Source of the DNA: Codonopsis lanceolata
Taxonomy: Eukaryota; Streptophyta; Magnoliopsida; Asterales; Campanulaceae
NCBI GenBank assembly: GCA_013146195.2
Contig: CM028382.1
Span: forward strand, 114,193,237 to 114,257,236
DNA length: 64,000 nucleotides
Direction of reading: 5' to 3'
This document shows, piece after piece, positions 40,681-52,444 of the stretch (positions are counted from its first letter, which is position 1; each line of letters opens with the position of its first letter). Made by a program: the position numbers and the translations under genes. The notes beneath the pieces were generated by a model. The model searched no databases and was not told where the DNA came from. It was given only the letters and a program-made list of their open reading frames with translations.

Positions 40681-41130
40681 GAGATGTATTTCATATTGGT
40701 TATAAATTGATTTTGGTTTTAAAAGTCATTAAATTAAAAATCAACATTTTATTACCAATAGAAGAGTTGTATCCCACATTTTTAAAAATAATGTTGGTTG
40801 TAAATTTTTAGATATATAAGATTCATACCATTAACCATAGTAGAGATTAATATTCCATTATTATATTAATTATTAATACCTATTATTAATAGGTAATGGT
40901 TGAAAAACAAATAGTCACATTTGAATGCTTGAGAATAATAATAGTATTATTGTTATAAAAAATAGAAATAGTAATAGTAATAATAAAAATAATATTGTAA
41001 ATTCCTATCCTATCATCACTGTCATAAATGAAAAGAAAAATAATTTTTTGTCCAAATGAAAGCTTTTAACATCACTGCGTTAGTAGAAAACTTAAATTTT
41101 GGACTTTATGGTATTAAATTTTTTATTTTG
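40681..41130 (-). repeat. Inverted 84-bp repeat units and terminal-type sequence
   Basis: Here the satellite reads in reverse (ATTGGTTATAAATTGATTTT, TTTTATTACCAATAGAAGAG). It is followed by a tail with TTGTAAATTTTTAGATATAT and ATTAATACCTATTATTAATA, resembling the right-hand end of elements A and B (44100-44280, 54600-54740). This suggests element A contains an internal copy of its own end, i.e. two fused or nested copies. Confidence 0.6.
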
Positions 41131-41390
41131 AAACTTTTAAAATAATTATTCATTTTCTAACAATTTGAGATACTTAAAATTTTATCTAAAAACTTTTAAA
41201 ACAAATATTTCTTTCTACCCATGTGGTACATCTTTTCTATTGGTAATAATAGTATTTTTAAAACCAATACTAGTTTCTAACAAATGTGTGATACATCCTT
41301 CTATAGTAATAATAATAGTCTTTTATATAAAAAATTTTGAAATCAACATCACTTTCTAAACAATATGAGATACATCTCTTCTATTGGTTA
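41131..41390 (+). repeat. 84-bp satellite, block 2
   Basis: Forward units resume (ACCCATGTGGTACATC, CTAACAAATGTGTGATACAT) until the insertion at 41391. Confidence 0.8.
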
Positions 41391-42255
41391 AGGTTCTAAA
41401 AATCGTTAGTCGACCGCTAAGCGACACACTAGCGCCTAGCGCCTAGGGCACTAGTCGGGGCGTAATCGGGACCTAGGTGAGGCCTAGAATTATGGCATAA
41501 TTACAATTTTTTGATAATTTACATCAAAGATCAAACACATTGACTACAAATTAATTTTTTTTTTATGTTTGTCATTTTATCAAACATTTGTCTATATTTA
41601 TAAAATGAACAAAAATATACAAACCTGTCATTAATCCCACTTCTCAACAACCACAAAGTAATAAACCAGCCAAGTTTAGAACTAAAAAAAAAAATTTACT
41701 CCACCTACCTACTGCCGCTACAACCCACAGTCTAACATATCATCCCTAATCCCTTCTCATTCTAAATTATGAGTCTCGAGACAGCCCCCTTCTTCTTCAT
41801 ATTTTTTTCTTTTTCTTTCTTCTATCTATCTGGCAGACCGGTAACCCTTTTTTCTTCCTTTCTTTTTTTTTTCTTCTCTCTCTCTCCGGCGGACTGACTC
41901 TCCTCAGTTTTTCACCCTCCAATCTTTTCCCCCCTAGATTTAACCCTTTAATCTATCCTCTCTCTCATCCCACCGAATAGCCACAAAATCAAACCCCTTT
42001 TCTTTCTACTTCCCTCTCTGCCTCATCATTACCACTCTCCGTTCCTTCTCTAGTTTGACCCCGTTTCCTTCTCTGATCACCGCATGCCAGTATGCCACAA
42101 AATCAAAGCTACAAAAATAAATTAAGGTCAGCGAGGTTTGGCGTAGGCGCGGACTTGGTCTATAAGGCGGAAACTAAGAAAGTCATGGCGGTAGGGAGGG
42201 GCCTAGCACCTAAGCGGGGCCTAGACGGAGCTAGACGGAGAGTTTTAGAATACTG
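41391..42255. mobile_element. Non-autonomous element inserted in the satellite (CTATTGGTTA target duplication)
   Basis: CTATTGGTTA flanks both sides (41381-41390 and 42256-42265), and removing the insert restores a normal satellite unit. The left end AGGTTCTAAAAATCGTTAGT and the right end, reverse-complemented CAGTATTCTAAAACTCTCCG, share TTCTAAAA. Subterminal GCGCCTAGCGCCTAGGGC / GCCCCGCTTAGGTGCTAGGC motifs are inverted. The core is pyrimidine-rich. A 9-10-bp duplication favours a MULE; an 8-bp hAT duplication is not excluded. Confidence 0.75.
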
Positions 42256-44230
42256 CTATTGGTTATAACATAATAATAATAATAGTAGTAGACTTTTATC
42301 TAAAGAGTTTTGAAATCAACATCTCTTTCTAAACAATGTATGATACATCTCTTCTATTGATAATAACATAAAAATTATTTTATCTAAAGACTTTTATAAT
42401 CAATTTCCATTTCTACAATAATATGAGATACATCTCTTTATAACTAATGAGAGATACATTATCTAAAAACATTTTAAACGAATATCACATTCCTAATTAA
42501 TATGAAATACATCTTTTCTATTGGAAATAAATATTTTATAAAAATAATTTTAATACATACATCGCTCTCTAACCAATGTGCAATACATCATCATTTGGTA
42601 ATAATAATAGAAATTTTTTATCTGAAAAAATCTAAAACCTACATCTCTTTCTATATAATAGGATACACATCTTCTCTTTTATTGATGATAAAAGTATAAC
42701 CCTTTTTATCTAAAGACTTTTGAACTAATGTACGATGTATCTTTTTTATTGGTAATAATAGTAATTTAAAACCAATATCATTTTATAACAAATGTGTGAT
42801 ATGTCTCTTCTATTGTTATTAATAGTAAAAAAAAATTTTATCTAATCTAAAATAATTTAAAATCAACATCATTTTCTAACTAATGTGAGATATATATATC
42901 TTCTATTGATAATAATGGTAGAAGTCTTTTATTAAAAGACTTTGAAAACCAACATCACTTTCTAACCAATGTATAATACATTTCTTCTATCGGTAATTAA
43001 TAATAGTATTTTTAAAACCAATATCAATTTCTAACTAATGTGGGATACATCTCTTCTATTGGTAATAATAGTAGAATATTTTTTTAACCAATGTAAGATA
43101 CATCTCTTGTAAGAGTGAAAGTGTTTAGTCTAAAGACTTTAAAATCTAATTTTTCTTTTTAAACAATGTGCTTACATATCTTTTATTGGTAATAATATAA
43201 AATAATTTAAAATCAATAATATTTTCTAACCAATGTGAGAAAGACATCATCTATTGGTAATAATGGTAAAAGTCTTTTATCAAAAGATTTTGAAAACAAA
43301 CATCACTTTCTAACTAATGTATGATACATCTCTTCTATTGGTAATTAATAATATTATGTTTAAAACCAACATCTGTTTCTAACAAATGTGGATACATCTC
43401 GTCTATTGATAATAATAGTAGAATATTTTGTAACTAACGTGAGATACATTTTTTGTAAGAGTGAAAGTGCATAGTTTAAAGATTTTAAAATCTAATTTTT
43501 CTTTTTAAATAATGTGCCATACATCTCTTTTATTGATAATATAAAATAATTAAAAATCAACATTATTTTCTAACCAATATGAGATATACATCTTCTATTT
43601 GTAATAATGGTAGAAGTCTTTTATTAAATAAACATCACTTTCTAACCAATACATGATACATCTTTTCTATTAGTAATTAATAATATTATTTTTAAAACCA
43701 ACATCAATTTCTAACAAATGTGAGATACATCTCTTCTATTGGTAATAATAATAGAATATTTTTTAGATATATCTCATGTAAAAGTGAAAGTCTTTATAGT
43801 GTAAACACTTTAAAATCAAAATTTTCTTTTTAAACAATGTGAATCTTTTTTATTGCTAATAAGAGTAGAATATAAGACTTTTAAAACTAACATTTTTTTT
43901 CTAAACAATGCAAGATAAATATCTTCTATGGTGATAAATAAGTCTTTTATTGAAAGAATTTTAAAACCAACAACAATTTATAATCAATATGAAATACATC
44001 TCTACTAATATTACAATCATAAGAGGTGTTTCTTACATTAATTATAAATTGATGTTAGTTTTAAAAGTCATTAGATTAAAAACCTCTCATTTTATTACCA
44101 ATAGAAGAGTTATTTCTCACTCTCACCTTTTATTATTAATAGAAGAATTTATCTCATATTGGTTAGAAGTATTGTTAGTTGTAATTTTTTTAAATATAAG
44201 ATTTCTATTATTGACAATAGAAAATGTTAT
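42256..44230 (+). repeat. 84-bp satellite, block 3, with a higher-order repeat of about 347 bp
   Basis: Units as in block 1. From about 42851 a larger period appears: AATAATTTAAAATCAA recurs at about 42851, 43201 and 43544, and the distinctive AAGAGTGAAAGT segment at about 43111, 43457 and 43780. So groups of four or so units were amplified together three times. From about 44005 the orientation reverses, as at 40681. Confidence 0.8.
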
Positions 44231-44394
44231 ATATACTAATATTAATACCCCTCATCATATTGATTATTATTATTATGTATTATTATTAATTAATGACTAG
44301 AAAACTAAGAGTTTTTAAAACATCCACATGGATGCTTTACAATGAAAATTTATCAAAAGGTGGTTAGGTGGCACAACTATAATGCACCTCCCCA

Positions 44395-44397
<3 letters not shown>

Positions 44398-44427
<30 letters not shown>
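44398..44427. repeat. (TA)n microsatellite
   Basis: Short alternating TA run at the presumed 5' end of Helitron element A. Confidence 0.9.
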
Positions 44428-44431
<4 letters not shown>

Positions 44432-44439
44432 CAAGAGCT

Positions 44440-44950
44440 TAGGGATGTACGTGGGTTGGTTTAATTCGGTTTAGGCTAAAATTGTGAATCGAACCACACC
44501 CATTCGGTTCCAAAAATCTCAAACCGAACCAACCAACGCTTGGAACCAAACCAAACCAAACCACATGGTTTGGTTCGGTTCGGTTCGGTTCGATTTTATG
44601 GTTTGACATAAAGTCAAATTAATCATCTTAGAAAACATTAAAATTTAGACATATAAAATTTTAATTGGTAAATTAACATCAAATATTAATTAAAAAATTC
44701 AAACTTCTCTTACAAACATCAAATATTAACAAACAATGAAATACAAGTCTTTTTTATCATTTGAATCCATAACATTTGGTAAGAACGACATTATTTATTA
44801 TATATATGTCAGAAATACATATATGTTATATTTAATAAATAATCAAATAAAAAATGGCTCGGTTTGGAAATATAAGCCATGAACCGAACCGGTCGATTTT
44901 TGAATTTTAAAAATCAAAACCAAACCATCATGAATCAAAACCGAACGCCT
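44440..44950. mobile_element. hAT-like MITE with ACAAGAGCT target duplication
   Basis: ACAAGAGCT occurs at 44431-44439 and 44951-44959. The ends (left TAGGGATGTACGTGGGTTGG; right reverse-complements to AGGCGTTCGGTTTTGATTCA) are imperfect inverted repeats. Subterminal GGTTCGGTT / AACCGAACC repeats occur at both sides. No coding capacity. Confidence 0.7.
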
Positions 44951-44995
44951 ACAAGAGCTAATCATAATAAGATATATATGTAATTTACATGACAA

Positions 44996-46171
44996 CTAGT
45001 TTTTGCATATGTGCGATAAACGCACGACATATATATTTTTAAATTAAACTATATATAAACAAAATGAATAGGAAAAATAAAATTAGAAAATGAACACATA
45101 TCTTAAAATGAAAATCGATCAACACGTATTATGAAATGAAAATCGAATTATTTTGAATTTTTACAGATCAAAATTGCTTCAATCATTTCGTGATTTTGCA
45201 AGTTTGTTTTAATGTTTGTACTGTCTTGTTGCACCTTGTGTATCAATATTATGAATATAATGAAATATGATTAAAATAATATAATGTATTTTGGTACTTG
45301 TGAATCATTGTGTGTTGTATATGAATCATTTGATATATACATCTACTAAATAGTCGGTAAAAGATGTTGTTAATTATTACAACGCATGAATATACATCAA
45401 TATTTCAACCTTTGAAATCATAATAGGATAATTATCTCATATTTCGCATGTTCAATTTATTAATAAACATGGTTTTATATTATAGTATTATGTAATTATT
45501 TCAATAATTATTTGTCATTTATGTGTCTCTATATACACACACACGAATCTGTAGTAAGTAGTTTTACCAAAAACATGAACTAAATTTGCACAATTTATTT
45601 TAGATGTACTTGAACAAAAAAAAAGAAATTTGATAAAAAAAAATGATTAATTAACCTTACCACTATAAATTATTTTTTTATTTTTATTTTACCGAAAACG
45701 GTACTAAAATTAACACCATTTGTGTTTTACGTACTTTAACCAAAAAATGGAAATATTGATAAACAAATATGGTGAATTAATTTTACCACCATAAAATATT
45801 TGTAAATTTGTTTTGTGGAAGTTTTTGTCACCAATTTAAATAACATCAATTGAAGACAAATTGTATCTTGTTGTGATATATGTATCTGTCATGACTATCA
45901 AACACTGAAACATTTGATATGTAGTATAAACAAATAATTTGTCTATTTATCACTTTGCAAATACAACAATAAAAGTTATATTTTTAGATTAAATAATTAA
46001 TAAAAAAAATCAGAATATATAGGAGTATAAGTTTTATACTTACCTCGACATCAATAATGATCAACGTCATATTATTTTCGGTAAAAAGTAATGTGGAAAT
46101 ATCTAAATTATTAAATTAGATTTGTTTTTAAAAAATTTTAGAGACTACTTTTGAAGGTTCACTAATAAGTA
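44996..46171 (-). mobile_element. Minus-strand Helitron, 3' end and interior
   Basis: CTAG at 44996-44999 preceded by A; on the minus strand GTGCGTTTATCGCAC (hairpin), ATATGCAAAAA and CTAG, then T. The interior to the right is AT-rich without recognisable genes. The 5' end was not identified. Confidence 0.5.
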
Positions 46172-46809
<638 letters not shown>

Positions 46810-48469
46810 TACTATTTCATTCTTTCTCTTCCTTATCTTCTTTGGTTGTATTTTTCTTTCTCTCTCCTGTCTCCTTCCTATTTTCTCTCTCATCACCACC
46901 ATCTCATATTTTTAATTATTTTTAAACATTTTTCTCTCTTTAAACATAAAAAATAGTAACTAAAACAAAAATAATAGTTTTAGAATCAAGAAAAAAAAAA
47001 GAGGTTAGTAAAATAAAAATAATTTATGGAACAAGCCACTATAAAAATAAAAGTTACAGAATCAACAAACAAAAATAGTTTAATGTGGAGGTTGGTAAAC
47101 TAAAATAATTTACGGAACAAAAGTTTAAAAAAAATTCTTAAAAATATATATGTAAAATAACAATATTTGATAGAACATAAATAATATTTACAAAGTCAAT
47201 ACAAACAAAAACAATTTAAACTGAGGTTACTAAAATAATAAAAAAAATATGGAAAAAAATTAAAACAAATTCTTAAAAATAGCTATGTAAAACAAAAATA
47301 CATTAGTTAAATAAAAATATTTGATGAAAAAAAAGTAATAGTTACGGAGTCAACAAAACAAAAATAATTTAAACTGAGGTTAGTAAAATTATAAAAATAA
47401 TTTAGGGAAAATTTTTTTAAAACAAATTCTTAAAAATAGTTATGTAAAATAAAAATGTGTTAATAGAATTAAAATATTTGATGAAACAAAAATAATAGTT
47501 ACAAAATCAATAAAACAAAACAATTTAAACTGAGGTTAGCAAAATAATAATAAAAAATTACGCAATTTTTTCCCTGCAAAACTAATTCTTAAAAATAAAA
47601 CAAAAATAATAGTTACAAAGTCAATAAAACAAAAAAATAGAAGTTATTAAAATCAAAATAATTTATAAAACAAATAGTTAACGGTAAAAATAATTTCGTT
47701 ATTTTGGTTTTAGCTTATTTTCTTCTCATAAATTTTTTATTCATAAAATACAAATATATTTTAATAAAAGTAATCATTCAAAAGGAAGAATTTATTTGAA
47801 TTTAAATTTTATTTGCAGCGCGGAAAAAATTCAAGTTTGTTCGAAGACATTCATTATACAAAGCTTTTTGAATAATATAAAGTGTTCGGGGTTGTCAAAT
47901 CATAAATTAACACTTAAAATTAGTGTTCCACTAATATTATTGAGAAACGTTGACCATGCTGTAGGATTGTGCAATGGAACAAGACTAATCATCATAAATC
48001 CTGAGGATTACATTGTTGAAACAAATTTTTTGAAAGGAAGCAATGTTAGAGAAAATATTTTTATCCCAAGATTGTCATTAACTCTATATGATATAAGATT
48101 GTCTTTCAAGTTCCAGAGAAGACAATTTATATTACTGGAATCATATGCAATGACAATTAACAAGTGCTAAAGCCAATAATTACACATAGGTCTCTTTTTT
48201 GAAAAAACCAGTATTGCCATGGACAATTATATGTCGTAATTTTTAGAGTAACAAATTATTTTGGTTTGAATATATTGATATGCCAACTAATAAACGACAA
48301 ATGTGAAGATGAAAAACAACTAATAAACGACAAATGTTGTGTATAAGGAATTTTTTTAGAATCTATAATGATTAGTGATATACTTATGTGTAATTGTTAA
48401 TAAACCAATCCTTCTTATTTACGTACGATTTAGTTGACGTGCGTTTAACGCATAGATTAAAAAAACTAG
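46810..48469 (+). mobile_element. Helitron, second copy of the family at 1-2999
   Basis: Aligns with window positions 1-1610 and then 2950-2999. It carries the helicase remnant at 47796-48220 and ends with hairpin GTGCGTTTAACGCAT (48439-48453), AGATTAAAAAAA and CTAG at 48466-48469, followed by T. It is uninterrupted by the Pack-MULE and serves as the empty-site reference for it. The 5' end is not defined; the element may begin further left. Confidence 0.7.
47796..48220 (+). pseudogene. Helitron PIF1-like helicase, C-terminal remnant (second copy)
   Basis: The frame includes KLTLKISVPLILLRNVDHAV-like sequence, LCNGTRLIIINPEDYIVETN, IFIPRLSLTL, LSFKFQRRQFILL and SYAMTINKC, then a stop where the family continues SQGQSL. 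This is the C-terminal helicase motif region. It is closely related to the remnant at 1025-1420, with different inactivating changes. Confidence 0.8.
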
Positions 48470-49057
48470 TTAATTAAAAACATTAATATATATTGCAATT
48501 AAAATGATCTAAAAATCAACATCCTTAATTTTAACTACCCACTAACTATTAATCTTAGCGGATCAATGTTGAAATATACAGTACAAAACAAAACACAAGT
48601 GTTTTACCTGAATCATCATTTTTCATTAATGAAAAAAATCATGGGAGATGATCAAATGTTACTAACAATTAATCAATTTGTGAGTCATTTACACCTTTTG
48701 GAACGGTTTACTTACAATGCCAACTAGGTATTTTGTTGGACAGAAATTGAAGATATTTGTTGTGATTGAGAAAGAGAAGAGAAGAAATCTTACAACTTTT
48801 GACATTAACAATAAGAATCCATACTTGTTGGGACAATATTCTTAAATTTGATAGAGACTAGAGGAGGTAAAAAAAATACTATCGATATTTGGGGATGCAA
48901 GAAGGACATGATAAAGACTCATCACTGATATGTTATCTATATTTAATTACTGTCAAATAAAACCAAAAAATGGGCAGTGGTGGTAAAGCCTGTCAAATAA
49001 GTGGATAACTCCACATTCATTACATTTTTTTTTACGGAGTTGCAATTTCTTCCTGCA
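48470..49057. other. Intergenic AT-rich DNA, no gene seen
   Basis: Lies between two Helitron 3' ends of opposite orientation. No coding or RNA feature recognised. Confidence 0.5.
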
Positions 49058-49405
49058 CTAGTTATTTAACCCATGCTCTGTACGGGTATAATATGGAATA
49101 TATATATTTTTTATAATAATAATATAATTTTTGGACATTATAATTAGATTGTTAATTTTTTCCATAGTTATAAATTTTTTTCTATTGTTACTAATATTAA
49201 ATTATTTTTTTACCTAAATACTTTTAAAATTAATATAAAGTTTCTACTATTACATATTTACAAAAGTTTAATATTTAAAGATTAAAAGTATTGATTTAAA
49301 GACTTTTAAAATTAACATTTAAGTTGATAATAATATTATAAGTCATTTTGTTAAAAACTTTTAAAATCATAATTTATTTTTAAACAATGTGAGATACTTA
49401 TTTTA

Positions 49406-52400
49406 GGGATAATTGCATAAAAAACCCTGGCCTATTTTAGGTATTGCAAATTGAACCCTGACAATTGTTTTTAGGCATATTGAACCCCAGACTATTATTT
49501 TCAGTTCAATTAAAACCCTCGGTCTATTTCATACGTTAACTTCTAACGGGAAGGTGAGTAGGATGCCAACGTGGCATCCTACGTGGCCAATTTTATTTCT
49601 TATAAACCTTGTACAAATTTTTGTAATTTCATAAAAAAACCCTAAAATTTATTTTCACCAAATAAAGCCTTAAAATTTAAAATAAATAGTTATTTATATA
49701 CCAATTTCATTTTTTAAAAAATAAAGTTATTTTTTTAGAAAATAGGGCTCAAAATATGATGCAAGTTTCAACGAGTATTTAATATTTAATACACATCCAA
49801 TCCTAAATAATCATCATGTTTGATTTCGTACACAAATTAAGAAAAACAAATTATCTCTATTATAATATTGGTATAATTTGTATAAAGTATTTATTTAATA
49901 TGTAATATTTTAATAAAAATTAAAAATTAATATATTTGTTTTAAAATTTATTTGTAACATTTAATATTATGTTTAAAACTATAATTTTAAATTATAAATT
50001 TTCTTAAAGAAGTTAAAAACTAATTAAAGTAAAATTTGTTACCCATTTGATATTTTAGATATTTTTAAATTATACTCCCTTCGTCCCTAAATTATCGTCT
50101 TCCTTTCCTTTTTCGTCCATCCAAAAAAATTGTCCAGTTTGAAACTTTCCTTTTTGGGAAGTGCTTTTTACCATTTTACCCTTAAGTGTATAATAGTTGT
50201 GCCTTTCTCTCCCCATTTCTCCCACTTTTCTCTCTCCCTTTCTTTAGCCATCAGAGCAGCCGGCGTCCTTCCATCTCTGCTCCATCTTTCTCTCTCTAGC
50301 CAGTTCATACCACCATTCTAGCCCTCTTCATCCCGATTTCATCTCCGTCGAATCCTCCATCTCCTCCCTCAAATTGCTCAAACCCGGCCGCCCCTTCATC
50401 TCTTCTTCTACTGCGAACTCCTTCTCCTCTCAAGCTTCACCCGCCTCCTTCTCCAAGTGTCGATACCTCATGCCCACCATTAGGGGTGGGCATCGGGTCA
50501 GTTTCGGGTTTCGGGTTTTGGTCGAGTGCACCGAAAAAACGGGTAGATATTTCATTACCCGAACCCGCTCCGAAATAATCTAATGCAGGTAATTAATTAA
50601 TCGAATAGCTATATCGGGTTCGGATTACCCGTTTTGTTTAAAACCATATATTTTTTAATTGAAAAAAATCCTAAATCCTAATTGGTTGGTTTAGGCCTTC
50701 TTGCCTTAGCACCACCGCCCCTAAATGGCTAAATCCCTAATTGTCTTCGATTCGAGCAATCGAGGTCTTCCCTAAATCCCTAATTAGTCTCTCTTCTCCA
50801 CTTTCCTCTCCCCCAAAAACCCCTACAAGCATTTCAGATATCTCAAATTCTCAATCGATCTCTCATCTCTATGTCTCTTACGGTTGTCCGAGCTTGAAGG
50901 TTGAAGCTTCGCCATTCGCCAAGACGCGACGCCGCGGCAAGTCGGCAACAAGCAAGGCGATCGCAGCGCCGCTTTCGCGGTCACGCTTACGCCGGTCGGT
51001 CACGCCTCGTCGACTCACGAGTCACGATACTAGCCGGCTAAGACACGACACTGCAGCAACTTTCACCACTACCTCTGAGGTCACAACAGTCCACACCGTC
51101 TGGCGACTCTCTCAGTCTGTCACTTTGGTCCGCCTCACTGTCTCAGTCTCTCTCACGGTGACGGCGACTTTAGATCTTCGTTATCAATCCCTGCCGGTTG
51201 TATAAGGAAGTTGTTTTCTTTGCTAAGCAATGAACAGAAACACTTATCTTATAGACTGTTAAATGCTCGATGATATGCGCTTTCGTTATAGAAAAGGAGT
51301 AGTGTTATTCCATTGTATAGTGACACAATTTTGTAGTAGCTTTCGCTTTCTGGATTAATGAAGGCAACCAATTTTGAGAACCCTTGATGCTCGGCCTCCA
51401 TTGAACAAGGGGAAATTGATACTGTGTTGAAGACTTGAACTCTTGATCTTGAATTGAAGTATCAATTGGTTTGACTTTTGAGTATTAGATTATGTATTAA
51501 TTGTGTATTTGTGTAAATGTTGGTTGATTGGTTGGTTTAATGTAATTAAGTAATTAAAAAAGTAGAAATAACAATAAAAAAGGTATTTTAAAATCGGGTA
51601 CCCGATCGGGTATTTCGGGCACCGCATCAAAACCGCTAACTGACCCGCTTTTCATCGGATCGGGTTCAGGTAATCCGATAACCGAATAAACCCGACCCGA
51701 TTGGGTAAAACCCAGTCAAATAGGTTTTCTTAAACGCCCGGTCAACCAAATAATTATTTAATCCTTTTTTAAACAACTATAATTTAAAATTTTCTAAAAT
51801 ATCAAATGGGTAACAAATTTTACTTTAATTAGTTTTTAACTTCTTTAAGAAAATTTATAATTTAAAATTATAGTTTTAAATATAATATTAAATGTTACAA
51901 ATAAATTTTAAAACATATATATTAATTTTTAATTTTTATTAAAATATTACATATTAAATAAATACTTTATACAAATTATACCAATATTATAATAGAGATA
52001 ATTTGTTTTTCTTAATTTGTGTACGAAATCAAACATGATGATTATTTAGGATCGGATGTGTATTAAATATTAAATACTCATTGAAACTTGCATCATATTT
52101 TGAGCCCTATTTTCTAAAAAAATAACTTTATTTTTTAAAAAATGAAATTGGTATATAAATAACTGTTTATTTTAAATTTCAAGGCTTTATTTGGTGAAAA
52201 TAAATTTTAGGGTTTTTTATGAAATTACAAAATTTGTACAAGGTTTATAAGAAATAAAATTGGCCACGTAGGATGCCACGTTGGCATCCTACTCACCTTC
52301 CCGTTAGAAGTTAACGTATGAAATAGACGGAGGGTTTTAATTGAACTGAAAATAATAGTCTGGGGTTCAATATGCCTATAAACAATTGTCAGGGTTCAAT

Positions 52401-52444
52401 TTGCAATACCTAAAATAGGCCAGAGTTTTTTATGCAATTATCCC
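49406..52444. mobile_element. MULE-like element with 670-bp inverted arms
   Basis: The left arm (49406-50074) and right arm (51778-52444) are inverted copies that look about 97-98% identical by eye. The termini are GGGATAATTGCATAAAAAAC and GTTTTTTATGCAATTATCCC. The 1.7-kb spacer holds a Stowaway-like start (CTCCCTTCGTCCCTAAATTA at 50075), leader-like pyrimidine-rich sequence and a hAT-like MITE. Flanking 9-mers do not match, so a target duplication is not confirmed. No transposase. Confidence 0.65.
50481..51735. mobile_element. hAT-like element with CGGGT-rich ends inside the MULE-like spacer
   Basis: The left end TAGGGGTGGGCATCGGGTCA is followed by many CGGGTT/AACCCG motifs, and the right end (51590-51735) is rich in CGGGTACCCGATCGGGT-type motifs. 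The interior has a GC-rich stretch (50880-51200) giving a 154-codon Ser/Arg-rich plus-strand frame (50741-51205) with no known motif, which I do not regard as a confident gene. Target duplication not found. Confidence 0.45.

Larger units (their letters stand above)
39148..44430 (-). mobile_element. Helitron-like element A, built of about 84-bp tandem repeats
   Basis: On the minus strand the 3' end is near 39148 (ACCCATGCTTGGCGCGAAAA, then TAACTAA). The 5' end is in the TA-rich tract near 44400-44430, preceded by AAGTTGGGGAGGTGCATTAT. The same two ends and internal repeats occur in element B (49058-54860), where the 3' end has a clear hairpin and CTAG. The interior is a degenerate satellite and encodes nothing recognisable. 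A MULE- or hAT-like insert sits at 41391-42255. It starts only 15 bp from the 5' end of the preceding minus-strand Helitron, so the two are head-to-tail. Confidence 0.55.

Noticed and set aside
50741..51205. 154-codon Ser/Arg/Thr-rich plus-strand frame
   Set aside because: Lies between CGGGT-rich MITE ends, has biased composition and no known motif. Kept only as part of the mobile element.
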